Positions 35,450 to 44,382 of a stretch of DNA of 64,000 nt are shown here, piece after piece (the stretch's first letter is position 1; the number at the start of each line of letters is the position of its first letter). The notes below the pieces were generated by a model, which was not told where the DNA came from, ran no database searches, and saw nothing but the letters and a program-made list of their open reading frames with translations. This DNA is from CAYONZ01 sp964405465 (GTDB taxonomy: Bacteria > Bdellovibrionota > Bdellovibrionia > Bdellovibrionales > JAMPXM01): positions 1 to 64,000 of the forward strand of contig CAYONZ010000011.1 of the NCBI GenBank assembly GCA_964405465.1. Reading direction: 5' to 3'. Both the position numbers and the translations under genes were made by a program.

Positions 35450-35524
35450 TGCACAATTGGTGCACGTTCAAGTCGATTTTACCTGTGTACAAGTGTCTAA
35501 GTTTTGAACAGCGACGCAAGTTGT
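35450..35524 (-). promoter_or_regulatory. Leader block shared by the two paralogs, copy B
   Basis: Gap-free counterpart of 33491-33565, again with two TGCAC words 11 bases apart (35450 and 35461) and the TGTCTAAGTTTT/CGACGCAAGTTG pair at the same spacing. It begins 84 bases upstream of paralog B. Confidence 0.5.
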
Positions 35525-35553
35525 GGTCTGCAACTTGGCCAGTAGTTGCGTAT

Positions 35554-36345
35554 TTAGGATTTCTCAAAATTTAAAGCTTCGAGTGGCGGAATTGCTCTCT
35601 CTCGAGAGGACTCTGAATAGGTTCCACAGATATGATCCCACCAAGTGAAATACAGTCCAAAATTTGCTCTGCTTGTCTGATGGTGAAATTGATGTCTGGT
35701 GGCACTGTTGAAATATTTGAAAAGCGGGAGTCTTTGAAGTTTGGGCGGCATGATTTCATAACCGAGGTGTCCATAGACATTGTAAAGAAAGGCGACCAGA
35801 GTGAAAATCGCAAATGCGAGAATGTGCATGGGCATGATAAACGGAAATAGAAAGACAATGATCATGTTGACGAAAATCTCGACTAAATCGAATGACAAAG
35901 ACGTAAACGGAGTGGGATTGACACTGTAGTGGTGTACGCGATGCACGAATTTAAAAATTTTAGGAGTGTGCAAAAGTCGGTGTGTCCAATAGAAATAGGC
36001 ATCATTGACAATCAACATGAACAGAATGGTCACAATGAAATAAGAAACGCCAAAATCTGAAATACTTGTGTACCACATGCCTATGCTTTTTGATTTGAGA
36101 TACGCGAGACCCAATCCCCCAGAAGAAAATGCAATTGAGGTCACAATCGAATGAAATATTTCTTTCTTAATTTGTGATGGGCGTAGTGGAGCATGGGCCA
36201 AAGACTTGGTATTAAACAGAGTTTGTTTTTTCGCCAAAAATCTCCACACTAATAAATAGGCGAGGCCAGCAATTAAGAAATATCTGATGACCAAAAAAGA
36301 CGAATACAATACGAATGATCGAAGTGGAAACTCCAGATTTAACAT
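35554..36345 (-). CDS. Sterol desaturase/fatty acid hydroxylase family membrane protein
   Basis: A 263-residue di-iron membrane enzyme with four to five hydrophobic segments and the family's histidine boxes: HRLLH (about 121-125), HRVHH (about 134-138) and HQFHH (about 216-220), plus an earlier GHLGYE segment. Members hydroxylate or desaturate lipids such as fatty acids, sterols or ornithine lipids; the substrate here is unknown. AGGAG sits five bases before ATG 36345. A TetR regulator is transcribed divergently 107 bases away and probably controls it. Confidence 0.87.
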   Translation of the reverse strand: MLNLEFPLRSFVLYSSFLVIRYFLIAGLAYLLVWRFLAKKQTLFNTKSLAHAPLRPSQIKKEIFHSIVTSIAFSSGGLGLAYLKSKSIGMWYTSISDFGVSYFIVTILFMLIVNDAYFYWTHRLLHTPKIFKFVHRVHHYSVNPTPFTSLSFDLVEIFVNMIIVFLFPFIMPMHILAFAIFTLVAFLYNVYGHLGYEIMPPKLQRLPLFKYFNSATRHQFHHQTSRANFGLYFTWWDHICGTYSESSRERAIPPLEALNFEKS

Positions 36346-36374
36346 TTGTTCTCCTGAATTAATCCCATTGAAAT

Positions 36375-36407
36375 GACTTTGTGTGGATGCGATAATAATG
36401 CAAAGTC
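36375..36407. promoter_or_regulatory. Possible TetR operator in the divergent spacer
   Basis: GACTTTG at 36375-36381 and CAAAGTC at 36401-36407 form an exact 7-bp inverted repeat with 19 bases between. It lies midway between the hydroxylase and TetR genes. Spacing is wider than in many TetR sites, so this is tentative. Confidence 0.35.
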
Positions 36408-36452
36408 GAAAATTGGCCTACTCGCCATTTTGCAAAAAGAGATCGGTGGCAT

Positions 36453-37091
36453 ATGTCTTTGAAATCACAGAAGAAAACACCTAAGCAAGAACGTTCGCAA
36501 ACGCTTTTTAACAGCATTTTAGAGGCCACTACTCACATTTTTGAACGAATTGATTTTTCAAAAGTGAGCACCAATAAGATCGCTGAATATGCCGGGGTGA
36601 GTATTGGTTCTTTTTATCAGTATTTTGCTGATAAGCGATCCGTGATTTCAATTGTTATTGACAAGCGTCTCGAACAAAATCGGCAAGAAGTAAAAAAGAT
36701 TTTTGCCCGTCAGCCGGAAGGTGATTTGCAAGATTTTATTGGCTTTGTAGTTGATCAAATGGTCGATCATTTTCTCAAACAAAAAGGTTACCTGAGAGCG
36801 CTTATATATTTTCAATTTGAATTACAGAAAGCTGACAAGATTATTGAATCACGGCATTTAATGGCTAAGATTATGGCTGATGAAACACACAAGCGTTATC
36901 CAAATTTAGGTGATGCCCAAGAGATAGAAAAAAAATTTTTCTATCTCATCAATTGTGCGTTTGGCGTTGTCTATATGTATTCACAGGTTCAAAGTGCTCC
37001 CTATGAAATTGATCAAGTCAAAACTGAAATGAAAAAAAATATTCTTGCTTATTTAAATGCAGACTTGAATGCAGGATTAAATAATAACTAG
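36453..37091 (+). CDS. TetR family transcriptional regulator
   Basis: A 212-residue regulator with an N-terminal helix-turn-helix (about residues 38-65: TNKIAEYAGVSIGSFYQYF followed by DKRSVI) and an all-helical C-terminal ligand domain. TetR proteins are usually repressors relieved by a small ligand. It is divergent from the lipid hydroxylase gene and about 70 bases upstream of the S9 peptidase gene; the hydroxylase is the likeliest target and a fatty acid or lipid the likeliest ligand, both inferred from position. Confidence 0.88.
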   Translation: MSLKSQKKTPKQERSQTLFNSILEATTHIFERIDFSKVSTNKIAEYAGVSIGSFYQYFADKRSVISIVIDKRLEQNRQEVKKIFARQPEGDLQDFIGFVVDQMVDHFLKQKGYLRALIYFQFELQKADKIIESRHLMAKIMADETHKRYPNLGDAQEIEKKFFYLINCAFGVVYMYSQVQSAPYEIDQVKTEMKKNILAYLNADLNAGLNNN

Positions 37092-37161
37092 TGAACTCCG
37101 TAGTTTGAAATAGAAAAATGCGGTAGCATCTCGAATTATATCAATAGCCAATGGAGAGACA

Positions 37162-39402
37162 ATGATCCACGAGAACCATATATCCCAGTTAAGAGTCGAA
37201 GCGCTATATCAGGTACAAAACGAAAAGAAAATCATGGTCGGCAGACTGGTGTTTTGCAAAAGGGTGATGTTGTTTTTGCTGGTTGCTCTTTCGTTTGCAA
37301 TCGGGTGTATCGAGAGTTGGGCGTCGGATTCTTATTCTGGCCGAGGCAAGGATTCTGTGTCGAAAGATGAAATTGAAAGCTTTCGGGCGAAGTCTCTTCC
37401 CGCAGATTTAAGTCGCAAAATTCAAAGTTTCTTTGATATTCGCTCACCTGGTTTAGGTATGCTCAATCTTAAGAACAAAAGCTTCTATTTCGGCTGGCGA
37501 ATTACTGGAACAGTACAGGTCTATCGCGTTGACGCGCCAAAGGGATTTCCAATTCAAATGACCGGAGGAGAAGATCCGACAACTTTGTTAGATATCACCA
37601 AAGATGGAAAGTATTTGATCTTGTCACGTGATCGAAATGGCGAAGAGAATCAGGGGCTTTATTTGCAACCTGCCGAAGGTGGATCGCTCATTGAGATTCA
37701 ACATAAACCAAAGGTGCAGACGGCTTTTGCTTTTTGCTCAGATGATTCCCGATTTATCTACTTTCGTGCCAACGATGAGAGGGCCGATTCTTATACGATC
37801 TATCGGTATGATTTAAAAACCAAAACCAAAGAGAAAATTTTTAGCGAATCGGGATATTGGACGGTTGCCGATCATTGGACTAAAGACTCCCAAGATCAGA
37901 CACTTCTTTTAGGCAAAGCTATCACCAACACGAGCACCGAGTTTTACGAGTTGGATTTGAAGACCAAAAAACTTTCACCTTTACTGGGGCAGGGTGAAAA
38001 TGCGAGTTACGACGTCAGTTATGCAAACAAACAAAATCAGTTTTTAGTTAGAACCAATCGATTTTCGGACTCGCACCGTCTGTATTTGATGGAAAGAGCG
38101 CCCTCGAAAAGTGAATTGCTAAACAGCGATTCGCCGGCGACCGATGCTTCGTTCGAAAAGAGATTCAAACTCTTTGTGCCGACCGAAGCTGAGGTGAAAG
38201 CCCAAAGTTTCGGCACAGATGTGGCCCAGGGTGCTGCCCAGGGAGATGGAGAAGGTGCTGTCCAAGATTCGGTCAAAGGTACAGAGAATATCCAGCTCAA
38301 GCCTGTGTTTCCAATGGAAGATGAGATCGAGAGTTTTTCGGTCGATCCAACTCATCACACTGTTGCAGTTTTATGGAATCGCAAAGGCTACACGCGTGTG
38401 GAATTTTTCAATCTTCAAACAAGAAAAAAACTTAAATTATCATTGAAGCAAGAGCAGGCCGATCAAGTCTATGTTGGGGCATGGTCCAAAGATGGAAATC
38501 AAGTGGTGTTGGGCATTGACTCGGGTACGGCACCAAAAACGAGCTACTCACTCGATTTACGAACAAACAAGCTCAGGCAATGGGTGGTGGCGAGTGTTCC
38601 TGAGGTTGATGTGCAAAAGTTTGTCAGGGCCCAATTGATTACCATTCCTTCAGACTTTGGGGGAATCCCTGCGTTTGTGCGTATTCCTCCGGGATGTGAA
38701 AAGCCAGTGAAGCCGTGCCCAGTGGTGGTGCATTTTCATGGAGGCCCTGAAATGCAATCTCGTCCTGCGTTCATTCCTCAGTTTCAACTCTTTGTTGCAG
38801 AGGGTATGATATTTCTTGAACCGAATGTGCGTGGCAGTGAAGGTTATGGGCGAAAGTACCTCGACGCTGACAATGCCGAGAAACGCTTGGATGTGATCAA
38901 AGACATTCAAACTGTCGCGGATTTTGCAAAAACCAAATGGGCTCCTCCAGGGCAAAAAGCCAAAGTTGGCGTGATGGGATGGAGCTATGGTGGCTACTCA
39001 GCTTTATATGCAATGACAAAGTTTGCCGGGAGTTATGATGCTGGAGTTTCATTGGTTGGTATGAGTCACTTGGTCAGCTTCATCAACAATACCGCACCCT
39101 CACGCCGAGCTTTGCGAACACCTGAGTATGGCGATCCAGAAAAAATTAAAGACGTGATGGAGGAGCTTTCGCCGATCACGCATGTGGATAAAATTCGTGA
39201 TCCACTTTTGATTATTCAAGGGGTAAGTGATTCACGTGTTCCAGTCGGTGAGGCCCTGCAAATGCACAAGAAGATGCAAGAAAAAAAGCTCGCTGGTGAT
39301 TTGATCCTGTTTGCAGATGAGGGACACCTCGCCCAAAAAAGATCGAATCAGGTTTTAGAAATCGGGCACACCGTTTTATTTTTTAAAAAACATCTGTTTT
39401 AA
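37162..39402 (+). CDS. Exported S9 family prolyl oligopeptidase
   Basis: A 746-residue serine peptidase with an N-terminal beta-propeller (about 100-480) built from repeats such as DDSRFIYFRAND and SKDGNQVVLGID, and a C-terminal alpha/beta-hydrolase domain. The catalytic triad is S608 (GWSYGGYS), D690 (SDSRVP) and H722 (DEGHLAQ), numbered from ATG 37162. A hydrophobic segment (MLFLLVALSFAIGC) near residue 36 looks like a signal, possibly a lipobox, so the enzyme is likely periplasmic or lipid-anchored. ATG 37162 has GGAG five bases upstream; Met at 37234 would give a more normal signal. A hairpin terminator follows. Confidence 0.88.
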   Translation: MIHENHISQLRVEALYQVQNEKKIMVGRLVFCKRVMLFLLVALSFAIGCIESWASDSYSGRGKDSVSKDEIESFRAKSLPADLSRKIQSFFDIRSPGLGMLNLKNKSFYFGWRITGTVQVYRVDAPKGFPIQMTGGEDPTTLLDITKDGKYLILSRDRNGEENQGLYLQPAEGGSLIEIQHKPKVQTAFAFCSDDSRFIYFRANDERADSYTIYRYDLKTKTKEKIFSESGYWTVADHWTKDSQDQTLLLGKAITNTSTEFYELDLKTKKLSPLLGQGENASYDVSYANKQNQFLVRTNRFSDSHRLYLMERAPSKSELLNSDSPATDASFEKRFKLFVPTEAEVKAQSFGTDVAQGAAQGDGEGAVQDSVKGTENIQLKPVFPMEDEIESFSVDPTHHTVAVLWNRKGYTRVEFFNLQTRKKLKLSLKQEQADQVYVGAWSKDGNQVVLGIDSGTAPKTSYSLDLRTNKLRQWVVASVPEVDVQKFVRAQLITIPSDFGGIPAFVRIPPGCEKPVKPCPVVVHFHGGPEMQSRPAFIPQFQLFVAEGMIFLEPNVRGSEGYGRKYLDADNAEKRLDVIKDIQTVADFAKTKWAPPGQKAKVGVMGWSYGGYSALYAMTKFAGSYDAGVSLVGMSHLVSFINNTAPSRRALRTPEYGDPEKIKDVMEELSPITHVDKIRDPLLIIQGVSDSRVPVGEALQMHKKMQEKKLAGDLILFADEGHLAQKRSNQVLEIGHTVLFFKKHLF

Positions 39403-39437
39403 TAAATATATATTTTTGAACTTTGAGACAATCCTGA

Positions 39438-39475
39438 CTCGGCGATGGTTTCTCGCCGAGCTCTCTCTTTATCCT
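39438..39475 (+). terminator. Intrinsic terminator of the S9 peptidase gene
   Basis: An exact 8-bp stem, CTCGGCGA at 39438-39445 and TCGCCGAG at 39453-39460, with a 7-base loop, followed by the pyrimidine-rich CTCTCTCTTT. It is 36 bases after the peptidase stop. Confidence 0.65.
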
Positions 39476-39570
39476 CTTGTTGTTCTTTCTTTGCTCTCAT
39501 AGTGTTTTCGCTGTGTCCAAACAGTTTCGGTCAAATTTCATGTACTGCAAATTCCGCCTTCGTAGCAAAT

Positions 39571-40461
39571 TTAATCTTCGTCCTCATCCTCGTTTGTTTC
39601 ATTTCTTTCTGAGTCCATGTGACTTTCGTTGTGTTCACTTGACTCGTTCTCTCCAAGTTGCAGAGTTTTGCCGAAGAGGTTGAGCGTTTGTGAGTTGCTG
39701 TCGTAGTTCTTAATTAAGGTACATGTGAATCCCGAAAAGAGAAGCACTAGTACAAGGGCAACTAAAGGGTAAGAGCTCTTGAGATGAACCTCTTCCGTTC
39801 GATCTTGTTCTGTTGATTTTTCTGATTCCTGGACTTTTCTTGATGAACCTTCGTGGTGTTTTCTACCGTTGATCATTGCAAGTGCAATGATTTCTCCCGT
39901 TCGTGGTAGGTGGCGAAGTGTGTGCAATACGATTCCTGCGATATGTGCAATGACGGTGATGAGAAATGCATTGGCAAAGAGCTCGTGAAGTTCTTCGAAT
40001 ACTTCTTTGCTCTGGTGGCCGATATTTTGTGACATTTGATACCCGGTGAAAGCTAGACCGATAGAAAAGAAGAACATCAGTAGAGCGGCCCATGCCGATG
40101 CCGGATTATGTGCCATGTGTTTTTGAATTGGGCCGCCAATAAAACTTTTGAAGTAATCAAAAAGCTGCTTAGGGCTCAGGGGCATGGATGAAAAACGAGC
40201 CGTACGGCTGCCGACCAGCCCCCAGATGATTCGTAAAATCACGACAAAGGCCAACATAAAGCCCAGAAGCATGTGATAAGAGAACACGGGGGATTCATCG
40301 TCAACCAACTGAGCAATACCGAATGCTGCCAAAAAAAGAAAGGCCATGAGCCAGTGTGAGACACGAACGGGAAGATCATAGACAAGTCGAGATTGTCCCT
40401 TGGCCTCACTTGGTCTATAGGCCTGCTGGTCGATGTGGTTTTCATTGGTGGTTTTTTGCAT
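39571..40461 (-). CDS. Cytochrome b561 family membrane protein with an acidic tail
   Basis: A 296-residue protein of the cytochrome b561/Ni-Fe hydrogenase b-type subunit family. Four helices carry His residues suited to bind two b hemes (RVSHWLMAF near 33, FSYHMLLGF near 61, and two in the third and fourth helices around ELHELF and AHIAGIVLHTLRH). A cytoplasmic-type loop and a fifth helix (about 232-250) follow, ending in a highly acidic tail (about 270-296, Glu/Asp/Asn/His rich). It would pass electrons across the inner membrane. The PepSY-like protein gene lies divergently 298 bases away; such pairs often occur together. The extra helix and acidic tail go beyond the usual ~180-220 residues. 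Confidence 0.82.
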   Translation of the reverse strand: MQKTTNENHIDQQAYRPSEAKGQSRLVYDLPVRVSHWLMAFLFLAAFGIAQLVDDESPVFSYHMLLGFMLAFVVILRIIWGLVGSRTARFSSMPLSPKQLFDYFKSFIGGPIQKHMAHNPASAWAALLMFFFSIGLAFTGYQMSQNIGHQSKEVFEELHELFANAFLITVIAHIAGIVLHTLRHLPRTGEIIALAMINGRKHHEGSSRKVQESEKSTEQDRTEEVHLKSSYPLVALVLVLLFSGFTCTLIKNYDSNSQTLNLFGKTLQLGENESSEHNESHMDSERNETNEDEDED

Positions 40462-40759
40462 TTGAGCATCTCCTTTAAAAGGTTTTATGAAACTAGAATC
40501 GGGCTCAATACAAGATTTGGCTATGGGACATATGTCGTACTCATTTAAATTTAATTTGAGCTACGGTGTTGTAGAAACGCAATAGGTCGTGTGAGACATT
40601 TGACCGATTTGCATTCGTTAAAAAATGACGAGAATCAGATTGAGGCGTGAGTGAACATAGCGTTCAAGTCTGCCTTTCAACAATTTATGTTCGGTATAGA
40701 TCGATAACCAAGGTGTTGGCCTCGGCTGTACGGAGCAGTACAAACACAAAGGAGTGTTT

Positions 40760-41059
40760 ATGAAGGTGTCCAATGTATTCACAGGTGTACTATCGGCAAA
40801 AAGTCTTTTGTTGGTGGCCTTAACAATTGCCGTTTCAGGCACGGCGTTTGCCAAGAAAGATTGCACGGATCAGCCTAAAGACAAATGGATGAGTGAGGCT
40901 GATTTCAAAAAGAAGATGGAAGAACAAGGTTACAAAATTCGTAAGTTCAAACAACCTGGAACTTGTTATGAAATATACGGAACGAACAAAGACGGAAAGT
41001 CAGTCGAGATTTACTTCAACCCGGTTGATGCCAAAATCGTCAAAGAAGAAGTCGAGTAA
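40760..41059 (+). CDS. Small exported PepSY-domain protein
   Basis: A 99-residue protein with a Sec signal (about 1-32, ending TAFA) and a single PepSY-type module: WMSEADFKKKMEEQGYKIRKFK, then a CYEIYG strand and VEIYFNPVDAKIV. PepSY modules of this length are common next to b-type cytochromes and may regulate or assist them in the periplasm. The ATG at 40760 has AAAGGAG five bases upstream, better than the GTG two codons before. Two cysteines (KKDC and GTCYE) may form a disulfide. Confidence 0.8.
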   Translation: MKVSNVFTGVLSAKSLLLVALTIAVSGTAFAKKDCTDQPKDKWMSEADFKKKMEEQGYKIRKFKQPGTCYEIYGTNKDGKSVEIYFNPVDAKIVKEEVE

Positions 41060-41166
41060 TTCATGTTTAGACCATGCGTGGGATTGGCGCCTAAAGAAAT
41101 GGAAGATATTCCGGTCGACCATTTACAAAGACGACAGCCCCACGCTGTCCCGTTTGAAGCAAAGCC

Positions 41167-41937
41167 TTAGATATCAAATAAAAACAATTTACTATCAAAA
41201 CGAATTCGCGATCCATAAATTCCTTGTTTGGTTCTTTTGCCAGCGCCGATAACCATTGTAATATGTGCGCCAGATCCAAGATTAAGAATTTTCTTTACTC
41301 TATGCGAATCAAATCCTTCCATCGGGCAACTGTCATAGCCTTTAGCTCGAAGAGCCAGCATTAGATTTTCGCAAGCCAGGGCCGAGGTCTTCATCGCCAT
41401 CGAGGCCAGATCTTTTTTAGAAAACGGTCCTCGCGGTACCGGACGAAAAAAACCTGTCACAAAAAATGTGATTCTTTTAATAAATCCAAGCGAGTTTAAA
41501 AATCCTTGTGGGTAGAGCATAGGAATCAACTTAGTATAATAATTTCGAACTGATTTTGGTACTGAACCTTGTTTTTCGAATTCCTGCATCATCAGGTCGC
41601 TGTTTCGTTTCCAGGTGTCGGTTCTTGCGACACAAACAATGAGTTCTGCGGCTGTTGAAGCCGCTGGCTGTGAAAAACAGGCTTCTATAAGCTTTTGTTT
41701 TTTTTCTGGTGATCGCACGCGATAGAACTCCCAGGGTTGTAAGTTTGAAGAATTCGGCGCCAGCAAGGCGGCCTCGAAGACATCTTGCATATCTTGGTCA
41801 CTGATTTTTTGCGATGTTTCGAAAACGCGAACACTGCGGCGAGATCGAACGACTGTCATGAACTCTTGCCAGTTGGGGGTGACGTCGGGATCGTTGTGGG
41901 GAATTTCAAGCGGCTTATCGAAAATTGAATCAGACAT
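41167..41937 (-). CDS. Nitroreductase family protein
   Basis: A 256-residue FMN-dependent oxidoreductase: RSRRSVRVFE near the N-terminus (FMN phosphate binding), LLAPNSSNLQPWEFYRV, and a C-terminal AKGYDSCPMEGFD segment followed by the GSGAHITMVIGAGKR strand, as in NfsA/NfsB-like proteins. It reduces nitro compounds, quinones or similar substrates with NAD(P)H. The start ATG 41937 has GGAG six bases upstream; the ATG four codons earlier overlaps that site. It is about 34 residues longer than the smallest family members because of a loop around residues 110-160. Substrate unknown. Confidence 0.85.
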   Translation of the reverse strand: MSDSIFDKPLEIPHNDPDVTPNWQEFMTVVRSRRSVRVFETSQKISDQDMQDVFEAALLAPNSSNLQPWEFYRVRSPEKKQKLIEACFSQPAASTAAELIVCVARTDTWKRNSDLMMQEFEKQGSVPKSVRNYYTKLIPMLYPQGFLNSLGFIKRITFFVTGFFRPVPRGPFSKKDLASMAMKTSALACENLMLALRAKGYDSCPMEGFDSHRVKKILNLGSGAHITMVIGAGKRTKQGIYGSRIRFDSKLFLFDI

Positions 41938-42188
41938 TTCGGTCTCCATTTGGTTGCAAGTTCAGATGATGAGATCTTAACTCAGTTCGAGGTCAAGATC
42001 GTTGAATTATACTAAGCTGACTAGACAACCAGGTCATTCCATTTTTCTTCTCGCGACGTTCGACCAAATATGAGAGAAACCCAAAAAATGTAAACAATCG
42101 ATTATTGCTTGCTCTGGTAAAACCTTTACAATTGAGTGTGGCTATCTTTTGGAGAAGAAATAGGCTTTGAAAATGAAAGAGGTGAGGG

Positions 42189-43904
42189 GTGTTTTTTAAA
42201 CAGCCATTGAGATTTACGACACAAATAGAATCGGGTATCCAAGAAACGCGCGAGGAGTTTTTTCGGAGTCTGTTGCTGATGATCAATCTATTTTGTATCG
42301 GCTACTTTATTCTCTATTTGGTTTTAGGGGTCAAGTTCTCAGGATTCGTTATCGGAGTTGTGGCTTTTATTTGGTTGCCAGTGACCTTTTGGTTGAATCG
42401 AATTGGTTTTTACACCTTTGCCCGTTTTTCATTGATCATCGCGAGTTTGACAGCCATTAGTGCAGCACCATTCGGCATAAGAGAAACTGTATTTGCGGAG
42501 TGCTATTTTATTCCAGCGATGATGCTTGGTCTTTTGGTTTTCGAGGCCAATCAAAAGCTTGAACTTACGTTTGGTTCAATGGCACCGCTTTTTGCCTGGG
42601 CCGCAACTAGATGGGCACCCAGGCCTGAGTTTCCTGAATCATGGTATGCCCAAAATTTTCCTTCCGATTTTTTTCAGGTGTTTAATTTTATTGGTGCGTT
42701 TATTATCACCGGATATTTTCTCTATCAGTATGGTGAATTTCTAAATCAGCTAAGAAAAATTGCTTTACAAGAGCTTGAGCACTCTCGATCGATGGAGCGT
42801 TCTCTTGAAGAGGCTCAGCGGGTTGCAAAGATTGGCAATTGGGAATTCGATTTGCAATCGGGAAACCTGGTTTGGTCGAAAGAACAGTATCGAATGTTTG
42901 AGCTAGAAGGAGTTTCAGAGGCTGCACTTTACGAAGCTTATCGTGAAAAGTATCACCCCGAAGACTTGAAGCTCCTTGATCAAGCGATTCGGGATGCTGT
43001 TGAAAGAAAAAGCAACTTTCAATTTGAACATCGTATTATTTGTAAAAATGGTGAGATCCGCACGATCTTGGCCAAGGGGGGATCTAAGGTTGATGCGCAA
43101 GGTGTACCAATTAAACTGTATGGAACTGGTCAAGATATCACTGAACAAAAACGCACAGATGATTTGGTGAGAGAACAACAGGCCAAAGTCATTTTGAATT
43201 CGAAAATGGCTTCACTGGGTGAGATGGCTGCTGGCATAGCCCATGAAATTAATAATCCACTTCAAGTTATTTCTGGAAAGGCTAATTTGCTGCAGAGGGC
43301 ATGTGATCGGGGTCTAATGGACGCAGAACAGTTCAAGACTTCGCTGCAAAAAATTGAGTCAACCGCAAATCGAATTGCAAAAATAGTGAAAGGCCTTCGT
43401 ACCTTCTCTCGAGATGCAGATGCAGATCCGATGCAATTGACCAGTGTGAAACAGATTGTGGAGGAGGTTTTTGATTTGAGTAAAGAACGACTACGGAACA
43501 ACGACATTGAAATCAGACTTGAAGTCGAAGACGAAATTGAGATTGAGTGTCGTGCGACGCAGATTGAACAGGTAATCTTAAACCTGGTGAACAATGCCTA
43601 TGATGCTGTCCTTCACTATACTGATCGATGGATTGAGGTTCGCACCAAGAAGACCGAAGATCGCGTCCAGATTTCAGTGACTGATTCGGGTCGTGGTATA
43701 AATGCTGAGATTGTCGATAAGATGATGCAGCCATTTTTTACGACGAAAGAGATCGGCAAGGGCACGGGACTTGGCCTGAGTATTTCTCAAGGCATTGCGG
43801 CCAATCACTCGGGACGACTTTTCTATGAAACCAAAAACGGGCATACTTCATTTGTTGTAGATCTTCCGATCCAACAAGCGCTTGCGGCTCAGCGTCCGGC
43901 CTAA
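42189..43904 (+). CDS. Membrane PAS-domain sensor histidine kinase
   Basis: A 571-residue hybrid of a membrane sensor region (five to six helices, about 28-185), a short coiled coil, a PAS domain (about 210-325, starting ARVAKIGNWEF-like text) and a kinase core. The phospho-accepting His is H352 in AHEINNPL; the ATPase domain shows the N box (ILNLVNNAYDAV), G1 (TDSGRG), F (PFFTTKEIGKGTGLGLS) and G2. It lacks a receiver domain and no response regulator is next to it, so it is an orphan. GTG 42189 follows a purine-rich AGAGGTGAGGG. It is convergent with the hemerythrin gene, 10 bases apart. Confidence 0.9.
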   Translation: MFFKQPLRFTTQIESGIQETREEFFRSLLLMINLFCIGYFILYLVLGVKFSGFVIGVVAFIWLPVTFWLNRIGFYTFARFSLIIASLTAISAAPFGIRETVFAECYFIPAMMLGLLVFEANQKLELTFGSMAPLFAWAATRWAPRPEFPESWYAQNFPSDFFQVFNFIGAFIITGYFLYQYGEFLNQLRKIALQELEHSRSMERSLEEAQRVAKIGNWEFDLQSGNLVWSKEQYRMFELEGVSEAALYEAYREKYHPEDLKLLDQAIRDAVERKSNFQFEHRIICKNGEIRTILAKGGSKVDAQGVPIKLYGTGQDITEQKRTDDLVREQQAKVILNSKMASLGEMAAGIAHEINNPLQVISGKANLLQRACDRGLMDAEQFKTSLQKIESTANRIAKIVKGLRTFSRDADADPMQLTSVKQIVEEVFDLSKERLRNNDIEIRLEVEDEIEIECRATQIEQVILNLVNNAYDAVLHYTDRWIEVRTKKTEDRVQISVTDSGRGINAEIVDKMMQPFFTTKEIGKGTGLGLSISQGIAANHSGRLFYETKNGHTSFVVDLPIQQALAAQRPA

Positions 43905-43914
43905 GGCGCTTGCG

Positions 43915-44316
43915 CTAGATGACTCCTTTGGACTTGAGAAATTCTGCATATTTTCGATCTTCGACACAGATATGCTGAATCAGCCAATCGTTCATTTCCG
44001 CCAATACGACGCTCAAGAGTGGTGTGTTTCCAGAAAGTGCGGCTTCCTTAAAGCGTGCTATTTTTTCGCGAAACAGTCGGTGTTGCTCGAGGTGTCCAGG
44101 CTCCTCGGTGTAACCGTGTTCTTTAAGCAGTCGTTCCTCGTATGCGAAATGAAACTGCGAGTAGGCCAACATATCGTAGAGTGCTTCGTGAACCTGTTGC
44201 TCTTTATTTGGCAAGCGAATGCCGGCGAGCAGTACGTTCATTATCTCAATCCATTTTTTATGTTGATCATCGATGGTGGCGATTCCTAGTTTGAGTTGGT
44301 CATTCCATTCGATCAT
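43915..44316 (-). CDS. Bacteriohemerythrin
   Basis: A 133-residue four-helix di-iron protein with all family ligands: DDQHKKW (about 17-23), HFAYEE (about 56-61), HLEQH (about 75-79) and HICVED (about 114-119). It binds oxygen reversibly and may store, deliver or sense it. It has no membrane or signalling domain. It lies 66 bases downstream of the cheDB end on the same strand, so it might be part of the chemosensory operon, pointing to oxygen as a stimulus, but this is only positional. No T-run hairpin is visible in that 66-base gap. Confidence 0.92.
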   Translation of the reverse strand: MIEWNDQLKLGIATIDDQHKKWIEIMNVLLAGIRLPNKEQQVHEALYDMLAYSQFHFAYEERLLKEHGYTEEPGHLEQHRLFREKIARFKEAALSGNTPLLSVVLAEMNDWLIQHICVEDRKYAEFLKSKGVI

Positions 44317-44382
44317 ATTACAATCCTTGATTGAATTTTAGGGCACAGCTAAGGTTTGGGTGATGATATTTCTTTATTTGAA

